Part shown: piece by piece, positions 1 through 10,544 of the stretch
Numbering within the stretch: position 1 is the first letter of the stretch
How the letters are laid out: each line of letters starts with the position of its first letter
Assembly (NCBI GenBank): GCA_033239525.1
Contig: BSYO01000019.1
Span: forward strand, 9,964,592 to 10,028,591
Reading direction: 5' to 3'
Source: Nepenthes gracilis
Taxonomy: Eukaryota; Streptophyta; Magnoliopsida; Caryophyllales; Nepenthaceae
DNA length: 64,000 bases
Made by a program: the position numbers and the translations under genes
Notes under the pieces: model-generated
Databases searched by the model: none
Told to the model about the DNA's origin: nothing
The model's input: only the letters and a program-made list of their open reading frames with translations

Positions 1-536
1 AATTACTTTGTTTATTTCCCTCTCCCCACCAACAAATGCTAACAAGAAATTCAGTTAAATTGTTCCCCCTTCCCTTCGTCTGTTACACTGTTCATTTTGT
101 TACTTAGTTTGTTAAGCTGCTTGGGCACGTGTACCAACTCTGCTTGTTCCCCTTTCCCCAATTTGTTACTTAGTTTATTCGGCCTTTCTGTTGGCCACGT
201 GCATTCTCCCTTTGTATTTAGCCCATTACTGTGTTGGGCAAAGGAAATAAAAAACAAATTATAATCTTCTTCTCCCTCGTGTCTCTTCTCCATGTTCTCT
301 GTGCTCTTCTCTCTCATTCTGTTGTCCTTTTTCCCTCTCTCTCGGTGTGTGACCTCGGTTCCTTTTTTCCTTAGAGACAGCAGTCCTTTTCCCCTCTCCT
401 CTCTGATTTCCCTCTATCCCTATTCTTATGTCTGTTTCTCCCTCTACTAAACCCCCTCCTCTCCTCTTCTTATCTAATTTTTCTCTATTTTCAGTCACCA
501 GTCTCTTCAAATTGTAGGTGCTTGTGTTTGTGTGCA
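1..536 (+). repeat. 5' LTR (partial) of degenerate Copia-type retroelement
   Basis: This stretch matches 12,298-12,806 over its whole length in the same orientation, with many point differences, so the two are the LTRs of one old element. The window edge removes about the first 25 bases of this copy. The LTR ends at TGTGCA near 531-536, matching TGTACA at 12,801-12,806 in the other LTR. A pyrimidine-rich block at 260-480 is shared by both copies. No intact gene lies in it. Confidence 0.8.
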
Positions 537-863
537 TGCATCGTTAGTACTTTTATTGTCGGGCTTTTGACAGCAATAAAGGCGCCACCGCGACCGTCGG
601 CGAGAGGTTGAAAGATTTTTCGCGATTCTTGCTACCGCCCGCTTCTACTAAAGCACAAATCGAGTGCTCCATTGATGAAATCCTTGATCGCTCAACAAGC
701 TCGGCGAAAATCTGGTAGGTCTGCGAACCCTTTACCATTTCTAGTTTTCCCTAATATTACCTTCCATCCGCCACCCATTATTTCCTTTGCGATTCCACAA
801 TCACAAGTCCCACACCCCACCCTTACTACCACATGAATCACTCGATTTTTTCAACACTACTGG
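537..863 (+). other. Internal start of the Copia-type element, cut off by a MULE
   Basis: The sequence after the 5' LTR is nearly identical to 10,143-10,475 downstream of the MULE. This copy has several small insertions and substitutions that break the reading frame present in the downstream copy, for example near 600-660 and 690-715. It ends abruptly at CACTACTGG, where MULE terminal sequence begins. Confidence 0.7.
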
Positions 864-865
864 TC

Positions 866-1240
866 GGGGCCCAGATTTTCCTTTTTTAAAAAAAAATGTT
901 GGAAACAATAGATCAAGGCGATCGTCCGTTAACCTGCCCCGGTTTTAAAAAAACTTTTATCCCCGGGCGTCGGTTTATTATCCAGATCCGGCCGGCCCAG
1001 ATTTCCAAATGGTCTGAGCGTCGGATCTTTGACACGTGGGCCGGTCAAGATTAACCTTCGAAAATAAAAACAAAAATATACGAGACGTCGATTTAAGACA
1101 CGTGGACGGCCCGGATCGAGATTTGAAAATTTTGAAACACATTTCCCGGTTTCGTCTTCCTCCTCCGTCACTTTCTCAAACCGTTGCCTACGAAAACCTA
1201 ATCCTCTCGAGTCACTCTCTACTTCGTCGCCGCTCGCTCA
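866..1240 (+). repeat. MULE-1 left terminal inverted repeat
   Basis: Aligns to the reverse complement of 9,560-9,940. Shared landmarks are GGCCCAGATTT near the tip, GTTGGAAACAATAGATC, CACGTGGACGG, GTCTTCCTCCTCC and AACCCTAATCCTCTC-like sequence toward the interior. The right arm is cleaner. This arm carries extra substitutions and an extra block at about 980-1,090, and its outer tip is missing. Confidence 0.82.
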
Positions 1241-2229
1241 GCTCTCTCGGTCCCCGAATACCGTAATCCTGCATGTCGCCTGCTCTGCCAAATCTCGGTC
1301 CTCGGGCGGCAGGAAAGCGACGAACTTTGCCGTACTCAACAACAACCTTTCTTATCACCCGTCAATACGTTACTGCGACGTTGCGGAGAGGTCGAAGAAG
1401 CGGGTAATTGAATTTTTATTCTTGTTTTTTGTTTTTTTGGCCTCGAGAAAATCTGAAAAAATATATTATTAATTTATTTTCTGTAATATATGCCCGAATG
1501 CGGGTGTACAAATGAAACTACATTTGTTTCATTAATAGAAATTTCTTTTCCATTACGAAATTTAAAAAAAAAAAATGGGTTAGTGGTGTTTTTGTTTGAC
1601 GTGTTCGTGGTGTTTTTATTGCTGTGCTGAGAAATTGTGTGTAGAAAATAAGTTTGGGTCTCCCTTTGTTTGTTTTTTTTCCATTATGATTTGTGTTTTT
1701 TTCCATTAACGAGACGTGTTTTTTTTTCCATTAACGATTCGTGTTTTTTTTTTAAAATGATGAGATTAAAAAAATTAATCCAGATTATAAATTTGTGCTT
1801 GTGAGTTACTTGAGGAGATAAGAAAAAAACAAGGAGATAAATCCAGATTATTGGTAGCTGGCTGGCGGGGAAGTTTTGCATCTCACTAGCGATGACTTTG
1901 TGAAGTTTGCTGATTTGTATCTCTTGGTGACTTTCGGCGGGAAGTTTGTAGATTTAGTAAAGCTGTATATAAGAAAAAATATATTGATTGTAAATATGTT
2001 GATTATATTAGATGATTAATACGTATATAGTAAAATTAATAGTAAATTGTTTATAATGGATTGTTTGTAAATGCAGAAAAATTATTTGCATATTTATATT
2101 CAATGGCAGTGGACTCTTACATTGATATGATATTTGAGTATGGATGATACTTGAAATTTTGGAAATAATATGGTCAAAAAATGGGTTTTCTGTTAGAAAA
2201 ATGGGTTTTGTAAGAAAATCAAAAAAGAT
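1241..2229. other. MULE-1 interior without a recognised gene
   Basis: AT-rich DNA with T-rich runs, for example several TTTTTTTCCATTA repeats at 1,670-1,740. No open frame here resembles a known domain. It could hold the transposase promoter and leader, but nothing in the sequence proves this. Confidence 0.5.
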
Positions 2230-4090
2230 AATGTGGAGATATTTGAATATTTTCTTGTTCTAAAGAGGAAACGTGAAATTGATAAAGAAAGGAGGTCATG
2301 CAACGCGTTGGGAAACAAAATGTGGGTGTCTGCTAGAATGGAATGCATGTTAATACGGGAAAACATGGTATTGTTGTAAAACATTTTGTGGGGACTATAA
2401 TTATGAACTAGAGCCTCACGAGACACGCCATATCTTTGAGGTCCCAAAGGGGAGGTGTCAAATTTGCAAGATCATGTTATTGAGATGGCCAGAATGCGGT
2501 TTGAGACCTTGCGACACCCATGAGCTAATGGTGATGGAGTAGGTGGTAGGGAAAATGTTGGATATATGCGAGGAAGATCGAAATCATATCTTGAGTTAGG
2601 AGGCGCGAAGTATGCGGTGTGGGGAGCGGGGGCCATATTAACATACTTTCGCGATAAAGAAATGAAAAATAGACAATTTTATCATGATTTTGACTTAACA
2701 CAAATGATCGATTACTAATATTTTTTGGGTTGATCCAGGAGATGGTTCTTGATTATGCAACCTTTGGAGATGTTGTGACATTCGACGCAACATATGGAAC
2801 AAATAAAGGTTTGAGGCCTTTCGGTGTTTTTTACGGGGTTTAGCCGTCATCGGCAAATGGTAGTATTTGGTCTTTAACTTTCTTTGTATGATGAGGCAAT
2901 GGAATCGTTTATGTGGTTGTTTGAGACATTTTGAAATGTCATGGTGAAGGCGGGGCACCCATTACTATCTTCTTGTCGGGATCTTTGCTATGCAAGCTAT
3001 TAGTTTTGTAATGCCTCATACTTGTCATGGGTTGTGTACATGGCATAATTTACAAAATGCAACCAAGCATTTGGCTTCTTATCGGAATTATTTCGAATTT
3101 ACTAGATGTATGCATGGAATTATTCATCTGCTTGATTTTGAACTTGCATGGGCTACAATGGTCTCAATGAAAAAGCTTCCGTGCACTTTGTGGCTAAAGG
3201 CATGTATAGTATCACGTTTAAGTGGGCGTCATGTTATATGAAAAATGTCTTCACATTGGGTATACAAAGCACACAACTATGGAAAAGCTTAAATAGTGAC
3301 TTAAGTCCCCTTAAAATGTGATTTAAATATGGGATTTCTTCCACCATTTTGATAGAGTTGTTGATAAAAGAGACGCATAAAAGGCGATGGCTGATTTTGC
3401 ATGCAGACAGAAAATTCCACATCTTGTTATGAACCATTGTCCTTTTATACTTCATGCTTCAAAAATTTATACCCCAACAATGTTTAAGATGGTGCAAAAA
3501 GAATTGCTTGTGGTACCCGGTTGGCGTATCATATCCCGTGCTGATCCCATGCATGTAATGGTTTATTATACGGATTCGAGGAATGAGGTTGTAGTTATGT
3601 TTGATGAATTGAGTATAAACGTTGATTGTAGTTGTAAAAGATTTCAAAGTGTTGGAATATTGTGTGTTCATGCGTTTGTAGTTCTCAATGTTCATGGTTT
3701 GTTGCGCAATTCCCAATCACTACATTATGAGGAGGTGGACTAGAAATGCAAAGCTTATTTGTATTGTTACAAGCTCAAAGCATAAGCAAACGAGGAAGAT
3801 TCGCGTTCATGGTGCGCAAGGTTGGTGATAATTTTATGAGAAATTGTATTCGGATGGAATCGACATCGAATGGTCGGGAAAAAATGGAAAGAGATTGTTG
3901 TAGGAGTTAATAATGTTGTTGAATTTTGTAATTTAAATATCGAAGAAGGGACAAGCAAGGAGGCCTTACACCTGTGGAGAACATCCGGAGGAAAGTGCGG
4001 AGGATCAATCAAAGGAATGAGAAAACGTGTTGGACGCTGCATGCAACAAGAAGACCTAAAGTTGTCTTGAAAATTAAACACAAGAAGCGG
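2230..4090 (+). pseudogene. FAR1/FRS-type MULE transposase, decayed
   Basis: Translation in shifting frames recovers the expected order of a FAR1-related transposase. A FAR1-like N-terminal remnant lies at about 2,230-2,470. A stretch containing GGRENVG lies near 2,540-2,570. The MULE catalytic domain start follows at about 2,735-2,830 (YATFGDVVTFDATYGTNKG), and then a segment with HGLCTWHNLQNATKHL at about 3,017-3,070. A SWIM zinc finger (CSC...C.H, with CSCKRFQSVGILCVHAFVVL) sits at about 3,630-3,690. A RRWTRNAK-like motif at about 3,728-3,755 is the usual sequence after SWIM, and a basic tail reaches about 4,090. Frameshifts and stops fall throughout, for example near 2,695, 2,840, 3,240 and 3,370. 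In an intact element this protein would bind the inverted ends and catalyse excision and insertion. It is non-functional as read. Confidence 0.87.
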
Positions 4091-5060
4091 GTATATTTAT
4101 TTACTATATTGCTCATTATTAATTATAACTGTCATAACGTCTTGTTGCTGATACATTTGTTTACTGTATGTGCTTTATACTTATAATGTAGATCTTGTCA
4201 TCTTGTAGGAATTAGGTAGTTTATCATCACAGTTACATGTTGCGTCACCCATAGAACAGCTTCAAACCCAACAATATCAGCCGCCGATGATATATATGCA
4301 GTTGTTAGTGGTAAACATACATTGATTACATATAATACATTGTTCGATAATACCATACATTAATTTTGTGGCGAACTTATCATTAAATTTGAATATATTT
4401 TATTTTATAAGTGAAGGCAAGTTATGTGAAATGCTTTCTATGTATATCATAGGGACAACAATTACATACTCCGTCGTGTGGACTGCACATGCGAGAAGGG
4501 TATCTGACTACACATATTGATACTTCAAATGATGATATTACAAGCTGTTCCAAGTTTTAGAGTTTATGAGAATCAAGCTATCGGCATACACTTGATGGAA
4601 AACCGCGTAAGAGGTTACTCTGCCCATTCTCATTTTTTGACAATGACAATATCTACAACCTCTTGTTCTATGTGATCAGATAATGTCTCTGAAATTTGAA
4701 GAAAAATGCTACTCTTCATGTTTGTCAGCAAATAGCCTGTTGTATGTTTATTATTACTTTGGAAATGCTTGTCTGCTTCTGTAGCTTGAATTGTATTTTT
4801 AAGCTAATGCACACTTGAGGGGAAGGTTGAGGGGGGGGCTTTTCCCCTTATACTTGTGGTGTCAGGGTTTGATCCGACGTCCCAAAGGGGAGAAGCAGGG
4901 GACGCTGCTTCGCCAGGCGAAGCAGCATCCCGGAATCCGTCGCGCCCTACCCAACTTGACTTGCAGGTTCCAGTTGTAGTAAAAGCAACAAAGCAAGCTT
5001 AGTAAAACAACAAGTCTGCATCACAAAACCTGCTTACAGCCCACACACCCACATGAAAAC
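4091..5060. other. MULE-1 interior between transposase and captured genes
   Basis: AT-rich sequence. A short GC-richer, partly palindromic patch at about 4,895-4,930 (GCTTCGCC next to GGCGAAGC) can form a small hairpin. I found no coding similarity. Confidence 0.5.
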
Positions 5061-5534
5061 TATAGCTAGGATAAATTACTCCGCTGGATTGTTCATCCCA
5101 TAGCCTTGGATTTGTTTTTTGTGGCAGATGATTTTTTCATGATTTTTAAAGACCAAAGCTCAAATCTTCACTCCTGGTGAGTTTTTCCTTCATTTTCCCA
5201 GGAAAACATGAGCTGGGTGTTCACTAAAATCAACGAAAAAGCTTCTCCTCCGCCATTGATGAACCACCCACCATTTCTAACTCAGCCGCCACCTCCACCC
5301 AACCTTCAGCCTGTTACTTTCAATCTGGAGAACAAGATTAGCCCGAGTGTACTGCTCATCATTATAGTTCTTGCTATCATCTTCTTTGTTTCTGGGTTGC
5401 TTCACTGGCTTGTTCGATTCCTACTAAGGCCAACGGCCAGAGAACCAGATGATTTGGAGAATGCCACTGCACTTCAAGGTCAATTGCATCAGCTCTTTCA
5501 TCTCCATGATGCTGGTGTTGATCAGTCCTACTAA
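5060..5534 (+). pseudogene. Captured 5' part of an ATL46/47-like RING-H2 E3 ligase gene
   Basis: An open frame of 108 codons starts at ATG 5,208. It begins MSWVFTKINEKASPPP, has a proline-rich stretch at residues 14-35, one strong hydrophobic membrane segment at about 46-72, and then a juxtamembrane part containing ALQGQLHQLFHLHDAGVDQS. This is the N-terminal layout of Arabidopsis ATL46/ATL47-type RING-H2 proteins, where the sequence continues into the RING-H2 finger. Here a stop follows at once and the RING finger is absent, so no ubiquitin-ligase activity is possible. The bases before the ATG look like a native leader, suggesting the 5' UTR was captured too. Orientation matches the centrin fragment downstream and the MULE transposase. 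It could be transcribed as a chimeric RNA, but this is not shown. Confidence 0.75.
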
Positions 5535-6420
5535 AGAAGTTTGCATTTCTTTCATTAGGCCGTCCAGAGTATCTCCAGGACTGTGACATTTGCGTGAGGC
5601 AATTGATCAGGTCCCTGTTAGCTCTATGGCCAGCAGCAGGCAATTGATGAACCACAGGAGCATTTGCGTGAGGTATGCCCTTCGTTAGGGAGTGATCTTC
5701 TTTGAGAATTGAATGTAAACTATAAATTAAAGCATGGAATCTCATCCTTGAGTACTTGATAGGTGTTTAGCCCCATCCACAGCTAGTGGTGAAGGATGTG
5801 ACAATATGACGATGATATTGGTTTAGTTCAAGAAACCGATTCAGCCCCCTGTAACAACAGCACAGCAGCAGGCAATTGATGAACCACGGGAGCTCCCATC
5901 ATCATCTGCTGCAGCGATGATATGACCAAAGAAACTGGTGTTGGTATGACCAAAGAAGAACTTGTGAGAAACCTTCTCTCCTATACTTGATTGTATTCCA
6001 GACATCAGACACTTGTCCCAGGCACTGGAAAGGATTTGATACTTTACACAGGTGTATCTATCTTTTATGCTATATTTTCTCTGATTTATGAACACCTGAT
6101 CAGGACGGTGCTCAGAAACCAACATGATTTTATGTTAATGTTGTTGTATGTTTATTTTTTTGAAGTATTAGTTACGTTGATAAAAAAAAAAGCCAAAATT
6201 GGATACTCTGTTCAGAGTTTGCTTAGTATTGCAAGATGTAGTCGTTCCAAGACAAAGGTTTATTGTCAGTCTTGATCCACAACTCTGTTTTCTCACACTT
6301 TGGCATGTTGGTGAGGTAATACACAGAAACGTTCAGTGCCTTGGTCTTCCTTGCTTTTGTTTCGGTAAGTAAACATGTTGCAATATCATAACAAAAGCAT
6401 CCCTTGAACTGTTATTCCAG
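5535..6420 (+). other. Spacer between captured fragments, with a short direct repeat
   Basis: Non-coding or badly decayed sequence. The unit GCAGCAGGCAATTGATGAAC occurs at about 5,632-5,652 and again at about 5,868-5,888, each followed by a similar CCAC.GGAGC end. This suggests a local duplication during element assembly. Bases 6,364-6,420 read as an intron in front of the first recognisable centrin exon (GTAAGT at 6,366, acceptor ATTCCAG at 6,414-6,420). Confidence 0.55.
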
Positions 6421-7178
6421 CAAATCGATCAAATGATTGCAGATGTGGACAAGGATGGCAGTGGTGCTATCTGATTTTGGTGAATTTTATCACATGATGA
6501 CTGCAAAGATGGGAGAAAGGGACACCAAGGGAAGAACTCATGAAAGCTTTTGCATCATCAACCAAGATAACAACGTAAAGTTCTGTTTATCTTAGTCATA
6601 GCCTTTGTGTGCTTTCAATATTACCTATTCATGTTGATGCAGGGAAAGATATCTGCTTCCGATATTCAAAATATTGCAAAGGAATTGGGTGAGCACTTCA
6701 CTGACAGGGAGATTCAAGATATGGTTAAAGAAGCAGACCAACATCGTAAGTAAACATTCTTATTTGACGGGCATCTTTTTGGGATCATTAGTGCCACCGT
6801 TCTCTATTTACAGTTTCTGAATCTTTAATTGCATCATCTGCTCTCCTAAACTTCTCCCTGGCAAGTAGTTTTCCCTTGATTTGGTTGCAATATTTTTGAT
6901 ATTCTCATGAACTTTGACCTCGACCTTGAATTTGATAGTTTAATTGAGCTTTTCTTATCTAGTCATTTAATGCTGGCTAAAGCACTGGCTAAAGACAGCC
7001 TAATCAACACGTTATCTGTTATAGAGGCACATAATGCTCATGCCTTCAAATTCTATATGCTCTTGAGCATGCATGTTTCTTTTCGCGATAATTGATGGCT
7101 TCCTATTGAACAGGTGATGGAGAAGTTGATGTCGATGATTTTTTGAAAATGATGAAGAGAACATCATACGCGTACTAG
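6421..7178 (+). pseudogene. Captured centrin (caltractin) gene fragment, three exons with introns
   Basis: Three exon-like blocks flanked by GT..AG borders are visible: 6,421-6,574, 6,643-6,745 and 7,114-7,178. They encode, in order, an EF-hand loop DVDKDGSGAI, the segment GKISASDIQNIAKELGEHF, and a C-terminal end with DGEVDVDDFLKMMKRTSYAY then TAG. This is the C-terminal half of plant centrin, a calcium-binding EF-hand protein of microtubule-organising and nucleotide-excision-repair complexes. The first block carries two single-base insertions, near 6,471 and 6,523, that break the frame. The last EF-hand loop reads DQHRDGEVDVDD, and its His replaces a usual Asp. N-terminal EF-hands are missing. 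Retained introns show capture of genomic DNA, not of a spliced transcript. Confidence 0.88.
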
Positions 7179-7831
7179 AAGTTTGATCTTGTTTAATGTC
7201 GAAAATCCTATCAGTCTTACCCCATGCTTGTTTTGTGGAAGTTTGGATGCCATGCGGAGCAGTTGTTTTCATCTAAATCATGTTCCATATGATCGAATGT
7301 AGTGTAACAGCACTTCTGTTTTGATTTCCCTTGGCCAAACAGCCGTTGCAATATGAATTTTCTTTGATGAACTTGCTCATCATTAACCCTTGCAATGACA
7401 AAGCTGCCAGAGGTCACAGCACATTGCATGATTTTTGTGTATGTCACCCTTGCAATATGTATCACATTTAAGAAATTAATTAGGCGTAAAAAATAATGTA
7501 AAAAATATAATAATTTTAAGTAGCAGCAATAGCAGCAGTAGTGGATGAGTGACAGTGCCAGTGCTAAGTGTGTGTAAAACTTAAAAAATAATAAGTTATT
7601 AAATTATAACACTGAATAATTGATTAATGAAATAAAATCTGAGATATCTATTTGTAATACTTTATGTTTTTTCTTATTTTTTTTCCATCACTCTCTCTCT
7701 CTGACTAGATTTTTGACTATTTTATTTAAATTTAACTGAAAAATCAAAAATAGAGAAAAAAATTCAGGCGGTTCTCCTCATAATTCAAAACCGTAGCTAC
7801 CTCCTAGTTAACAATCTTTTAATATACATGC

Positions 7832-7866
<35 letters not shown>

Positions 7867-9559
7867 TAATTAATTTGCTTATCTAACCGTATTATAAGAT
7901 TTAGTAATTGTCTAATCTCTACTCCCTGTCTCCCCGGGATTAACTCTTGAAATTTCATGAGATAATGCATGTTAATTTAAGCATATTATATATAGTAATA
8001 TATACTTGGCTTATCAAAGCTACACATTATACAATTGGGTATACACTATTCGGTCCTGAGTATCTAATAAGAAATAATAAAGTTGTCAACATATGCTTGG
8101 ATTTAAAGGGTATACTTAATGCTTTCTTCTTCGATTAAAAAAATAATAAAAATAATAAAAATAAAAAGCTGTAAATTTGTTCTGAAAATTAGGCCCTAAA
8201 AACAAATGAATGTGTATGTCAAAATTAAGTCCTAAGTGGTAGACTAGAGTGTCTACCCTTTTTGGGTTATGGTATTTTTGAGAATGCATTGCCAAAAAAG
8301 GGTTTGGTTAGCAATTAAAAGAACACACATCGATGTTCAATATCCAAATATTATTGTTTAGAGATAAACAATTACGTTAGGACATATCTCGTTAGAGGAT
8401 ACGAATCCAAAGAAAAAAACAATACATTGTTTTGTTTGGGAAACCATGCGTCGGTAGCATAGCAACTTCGATCAAGGAAGAGAATCCGCTCCCTCCCAAA
8501 CTATCTTGAAGTCCGGCTCATCACAAAGAAGCGGCAATCAACGAGAATGGATCGATGCCCAAGACCGTCACCATGGCTAGGATCCTCCCATGTCCGGCGG
8601 GGAGATCCGAGTCGCACAAGCTAGTAAGATCGTCCGAGCCAGATGAAATAGCCGCTGATCGTCCAGCGTAGGAGACCATGTAGAGAAGCCACGCCCAACC
8701 AATCTACCAACAAATAATAAAACAATAATTATAATAATAATAATTTTTTTATTTGGGAAAGAAAGTAAGCCCAAAAGTGTCGAAGAAGCACACCGAACGT
8801 CCTAAATTTTTTTTTTTTGATAAAAAAAGACCTAAAATAAATGAAATGCACACCGAATGGTCAATACCACCAATTAGACTGTACCAGAGCCAACCCGCGC
8901 AATTCTCCAATTACGTTCTTTCAAGAGATAATAGATCGACGCAGCCAAATTAGCGAGAAAATGAAAGCATGGGCAGGGAAAATCAGTATCAAAAATTTGA
9001 GTTTGATAGGCCAAATTAGTATGAAAAATTCAGTAATTTTCCTTAACGCCATGCCATGACATCCACTCCCCTCCACCACGACGGACCGGGTAAGGCGATT
9101 TTCACCTAAATTTGGCTTTTTTTTTCCTTTGATTTTGTGAAGAGAAAACGCCAAAAAAACCCCAAAAAAAAAAAAAAAAACAAAATTTGAAATGCAATGG
9201 CGACCACCGCCATCGCCAATGACCACCATATGAGCAACATTGGCACAAATGCAATGGACAATATTTCTTGTTTGGATTTCCATCTCCAATGGTCACCGAT
9301 GACCACGGTCCCAAATCCATCGCCAACAAACTTTACAATTTTTCTTTCTCAAACTTTGTAATTGAAGAAAAAAATTTATTAATGGCACAAATGTTGACAA
9401 TATTTCTTTTTCGTCAAATTTTGTGAAGCAAAAATCAAATGAGATATGCGAGAGAGAGAGCAGGGACAGAGAGAGCTTCGAGAGAAAGTGAGAGAGAGAG
9501 AAGAGAACAGCGAGGATTAGTGAGATAGATAGAGAGAGAGAAAGTCGACGGTGAGAGAG
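7179..9559. other. MULE-1 right interior, no recognised gene
   Basis: The first 100-250 bases may be 3' flank captured with the centrin gene. The rest is AT-rich. A TA dinucleotide tract lies at 7,832-7,869. A GC-richer patch at about 8,430-8,700 has no coding similarity I recognise. The region 9,110-9,330 has long A and T runs that produce meaningless polyphenylalanine-type frames. Purine-rich GAGAGA sequence at about 9,445-9,545 leads into the right terminal repeat. Confidence 0.5.
7832..7869. repeat. (TA)n microsatellite
   Basis: A nearly uninterrupted TA dinucleotide run with a single TG interruption, seen directly. Confidence 0.9.
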
Positions 9560-9957
9560 AACCCGAAGGCGACGAGAGAACGGCGAAGCGGCTTGACGGC
9601 GAGAGAGTGGCTGAGAGGATTAGGGTTTAGAGGGAACGGTTTCAGAATGTGAAGGAGGAGGAAGACGAATTAAGGGGATTATTTTCAAAATTTTTAAATT
9701 TCGATCTCGACCGTCCACGTGTCAAGATCGAACGGCCCATATTATTTCAAAATGCGGGCCGTCGAGATCTCCACATTAAAACCGAGCGGACCAGATTTAA
9801 AAGCTTTTTAAAAAACCGGGCCGTCGGAAAGCGCCAGATCTATTGTTTCCAACATTAAAAAAAAAAAAAATCGGAAATCTGGGCCGTCGGTTTGATCCGA
9901 CGGCCCGTAGGCAAAATGAGGGACACGGCCGCTGCTCGGCAAAGATCCCAATCTCGT
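9560..9957 (-). repeat. MULE-1 right terminal inverted repeat
   Basis: Its reverse complement matches the left arm from GGCCCAGATTT inward through the GACACGTGGACGG block to the AACCCTAATCCTCTCAGCC region. It extends further outward than the left arm, with GCCGTCGGTTTGATCCGACGG at its tip region. The retroelement sequence resumes at GTGACCTCGG, so the element boundary is close to 9,957. Confidence 0.82.
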
Positions 9958-10142
9958 GACCTCGGTTCCTTTTTTCCTTAGAGACTGCAGTCCTTTTCCC
10001 CTCTCCTCTCTGATTTCCCTCTATCCCTATTCTTATGTCTGTTTCTCCCTCTACTAAACTCCCCTCCTCTCCTCTTCTTATCTAATTTTTCTCTATTTTC
10101 AGTCACCAGTCTCTTCAAATTGTAGGTGCTTGTCGCTGTGCA
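9958..10142 (+). repeat. LTR tail of the Copia-type element, downstream copy
   Basis: Nearly identical to 347-536 of the left copy and noticeably closer to it than to the 3' LTR at 12,272-12,806. It therefore arose by a later duplication of the 5' LTR, not as a third independent LTR. Confidence 0.75.
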
Positions 10143-10544
10143 TGCATCGTTAGTACTTTTATTGTCGGGCTTTTGACAGCAATAAAGGGCGCCACCGCGA
10201 CCGTCCGACGAGAGGTTGAAAGATTTTTCGCAGTTGCTGCTACCGCCGCTTCTACTAAAGCACAAATCCAGTGCTCCATTGATGAAATCCTTCAATCGCT
10301 CAACAAGCTCGAGCGAAAATCTGGTAGGTCTGCGAACCCTTTACCATTTCTAGTTTTCCCTAATATTACCTTCCATCCGCCACCCATTATTTCCTTTGCG
10401 ATTCCACAATCACAGTCCCACACCCCACCCTTACTACCACATGAATCACTCGATTTTCAACTCACTACTGGAAATCAGGGCAGCGACACTACCACTGCCT
10501 CCACCACCGAACAATTCCCTCAAACCCTAAACCAAATTGATTGA
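10143..10544 (+). pseudogene. Leader and first ORF of the Copia-type element
   Basis: A frame of 123 codons at 10,173-10,544 begins MTAIKGATATVRREVERFF. It has a short possibly helical N-terminal segment (about residues 10-50) followed by a Pro/Ser/Thr-rich stretch. The position just after the 5' LTR suits a gag-type product, but I recognise no gag motif, zinc knuckle or protease site. The left copy of the same sequence is frame-broken. Confidence 0.4.

Larger units (their letters stand above)
866..9957. mobile_element. MULE-1: Mutator-like element with FAR1-type transposase relic and captured host gene fragments
   Basis: The ends at about 866-1,240 and 9,560-9,957 are imperfect inverted repeats several hundred bases long. 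Both arms contain blocks such as GTTGGAAACAATAGATC and GACACGTGGACGG. Between them lie a dead FAR1-type transposase, an ATL-like fragment and a centrin fragment. Long inverted ends with a FAR1-type transposase are typical of plant MULEs, and gene-fragment capture is known for the Pack-MULE class. The left end lacks roughly 60-90 outer bases that are present on the right, so the element is damaged on that side. I see no clean 9-11 bp target duplication, because the flanks carry a much larger duplication. All coding content seen is broken, so the element is probably immobile by itself. Confidence 0.85.

Noticed and set aside
5377..5745. 122-codon frame on the minus strand over the ATL-like fragment
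   Set aside because: It is antisense to a recognised ATL46/47-like reading frame and has no similarity of its own.
9102..9329. Overlapping minus-strand frames rich in Phe
   Set aside because: They come from A/T homopolymer runs inside MULE-1 and have no domain content.
9958..10142. Third LTR suggesting a tandem retroelement
   Set aside because: It is almost identical to the tail of the 5' LTR and continues into the same internal start, so it is a duplicate made around the MULE insertion, or an assembly join, not a separate LTR.
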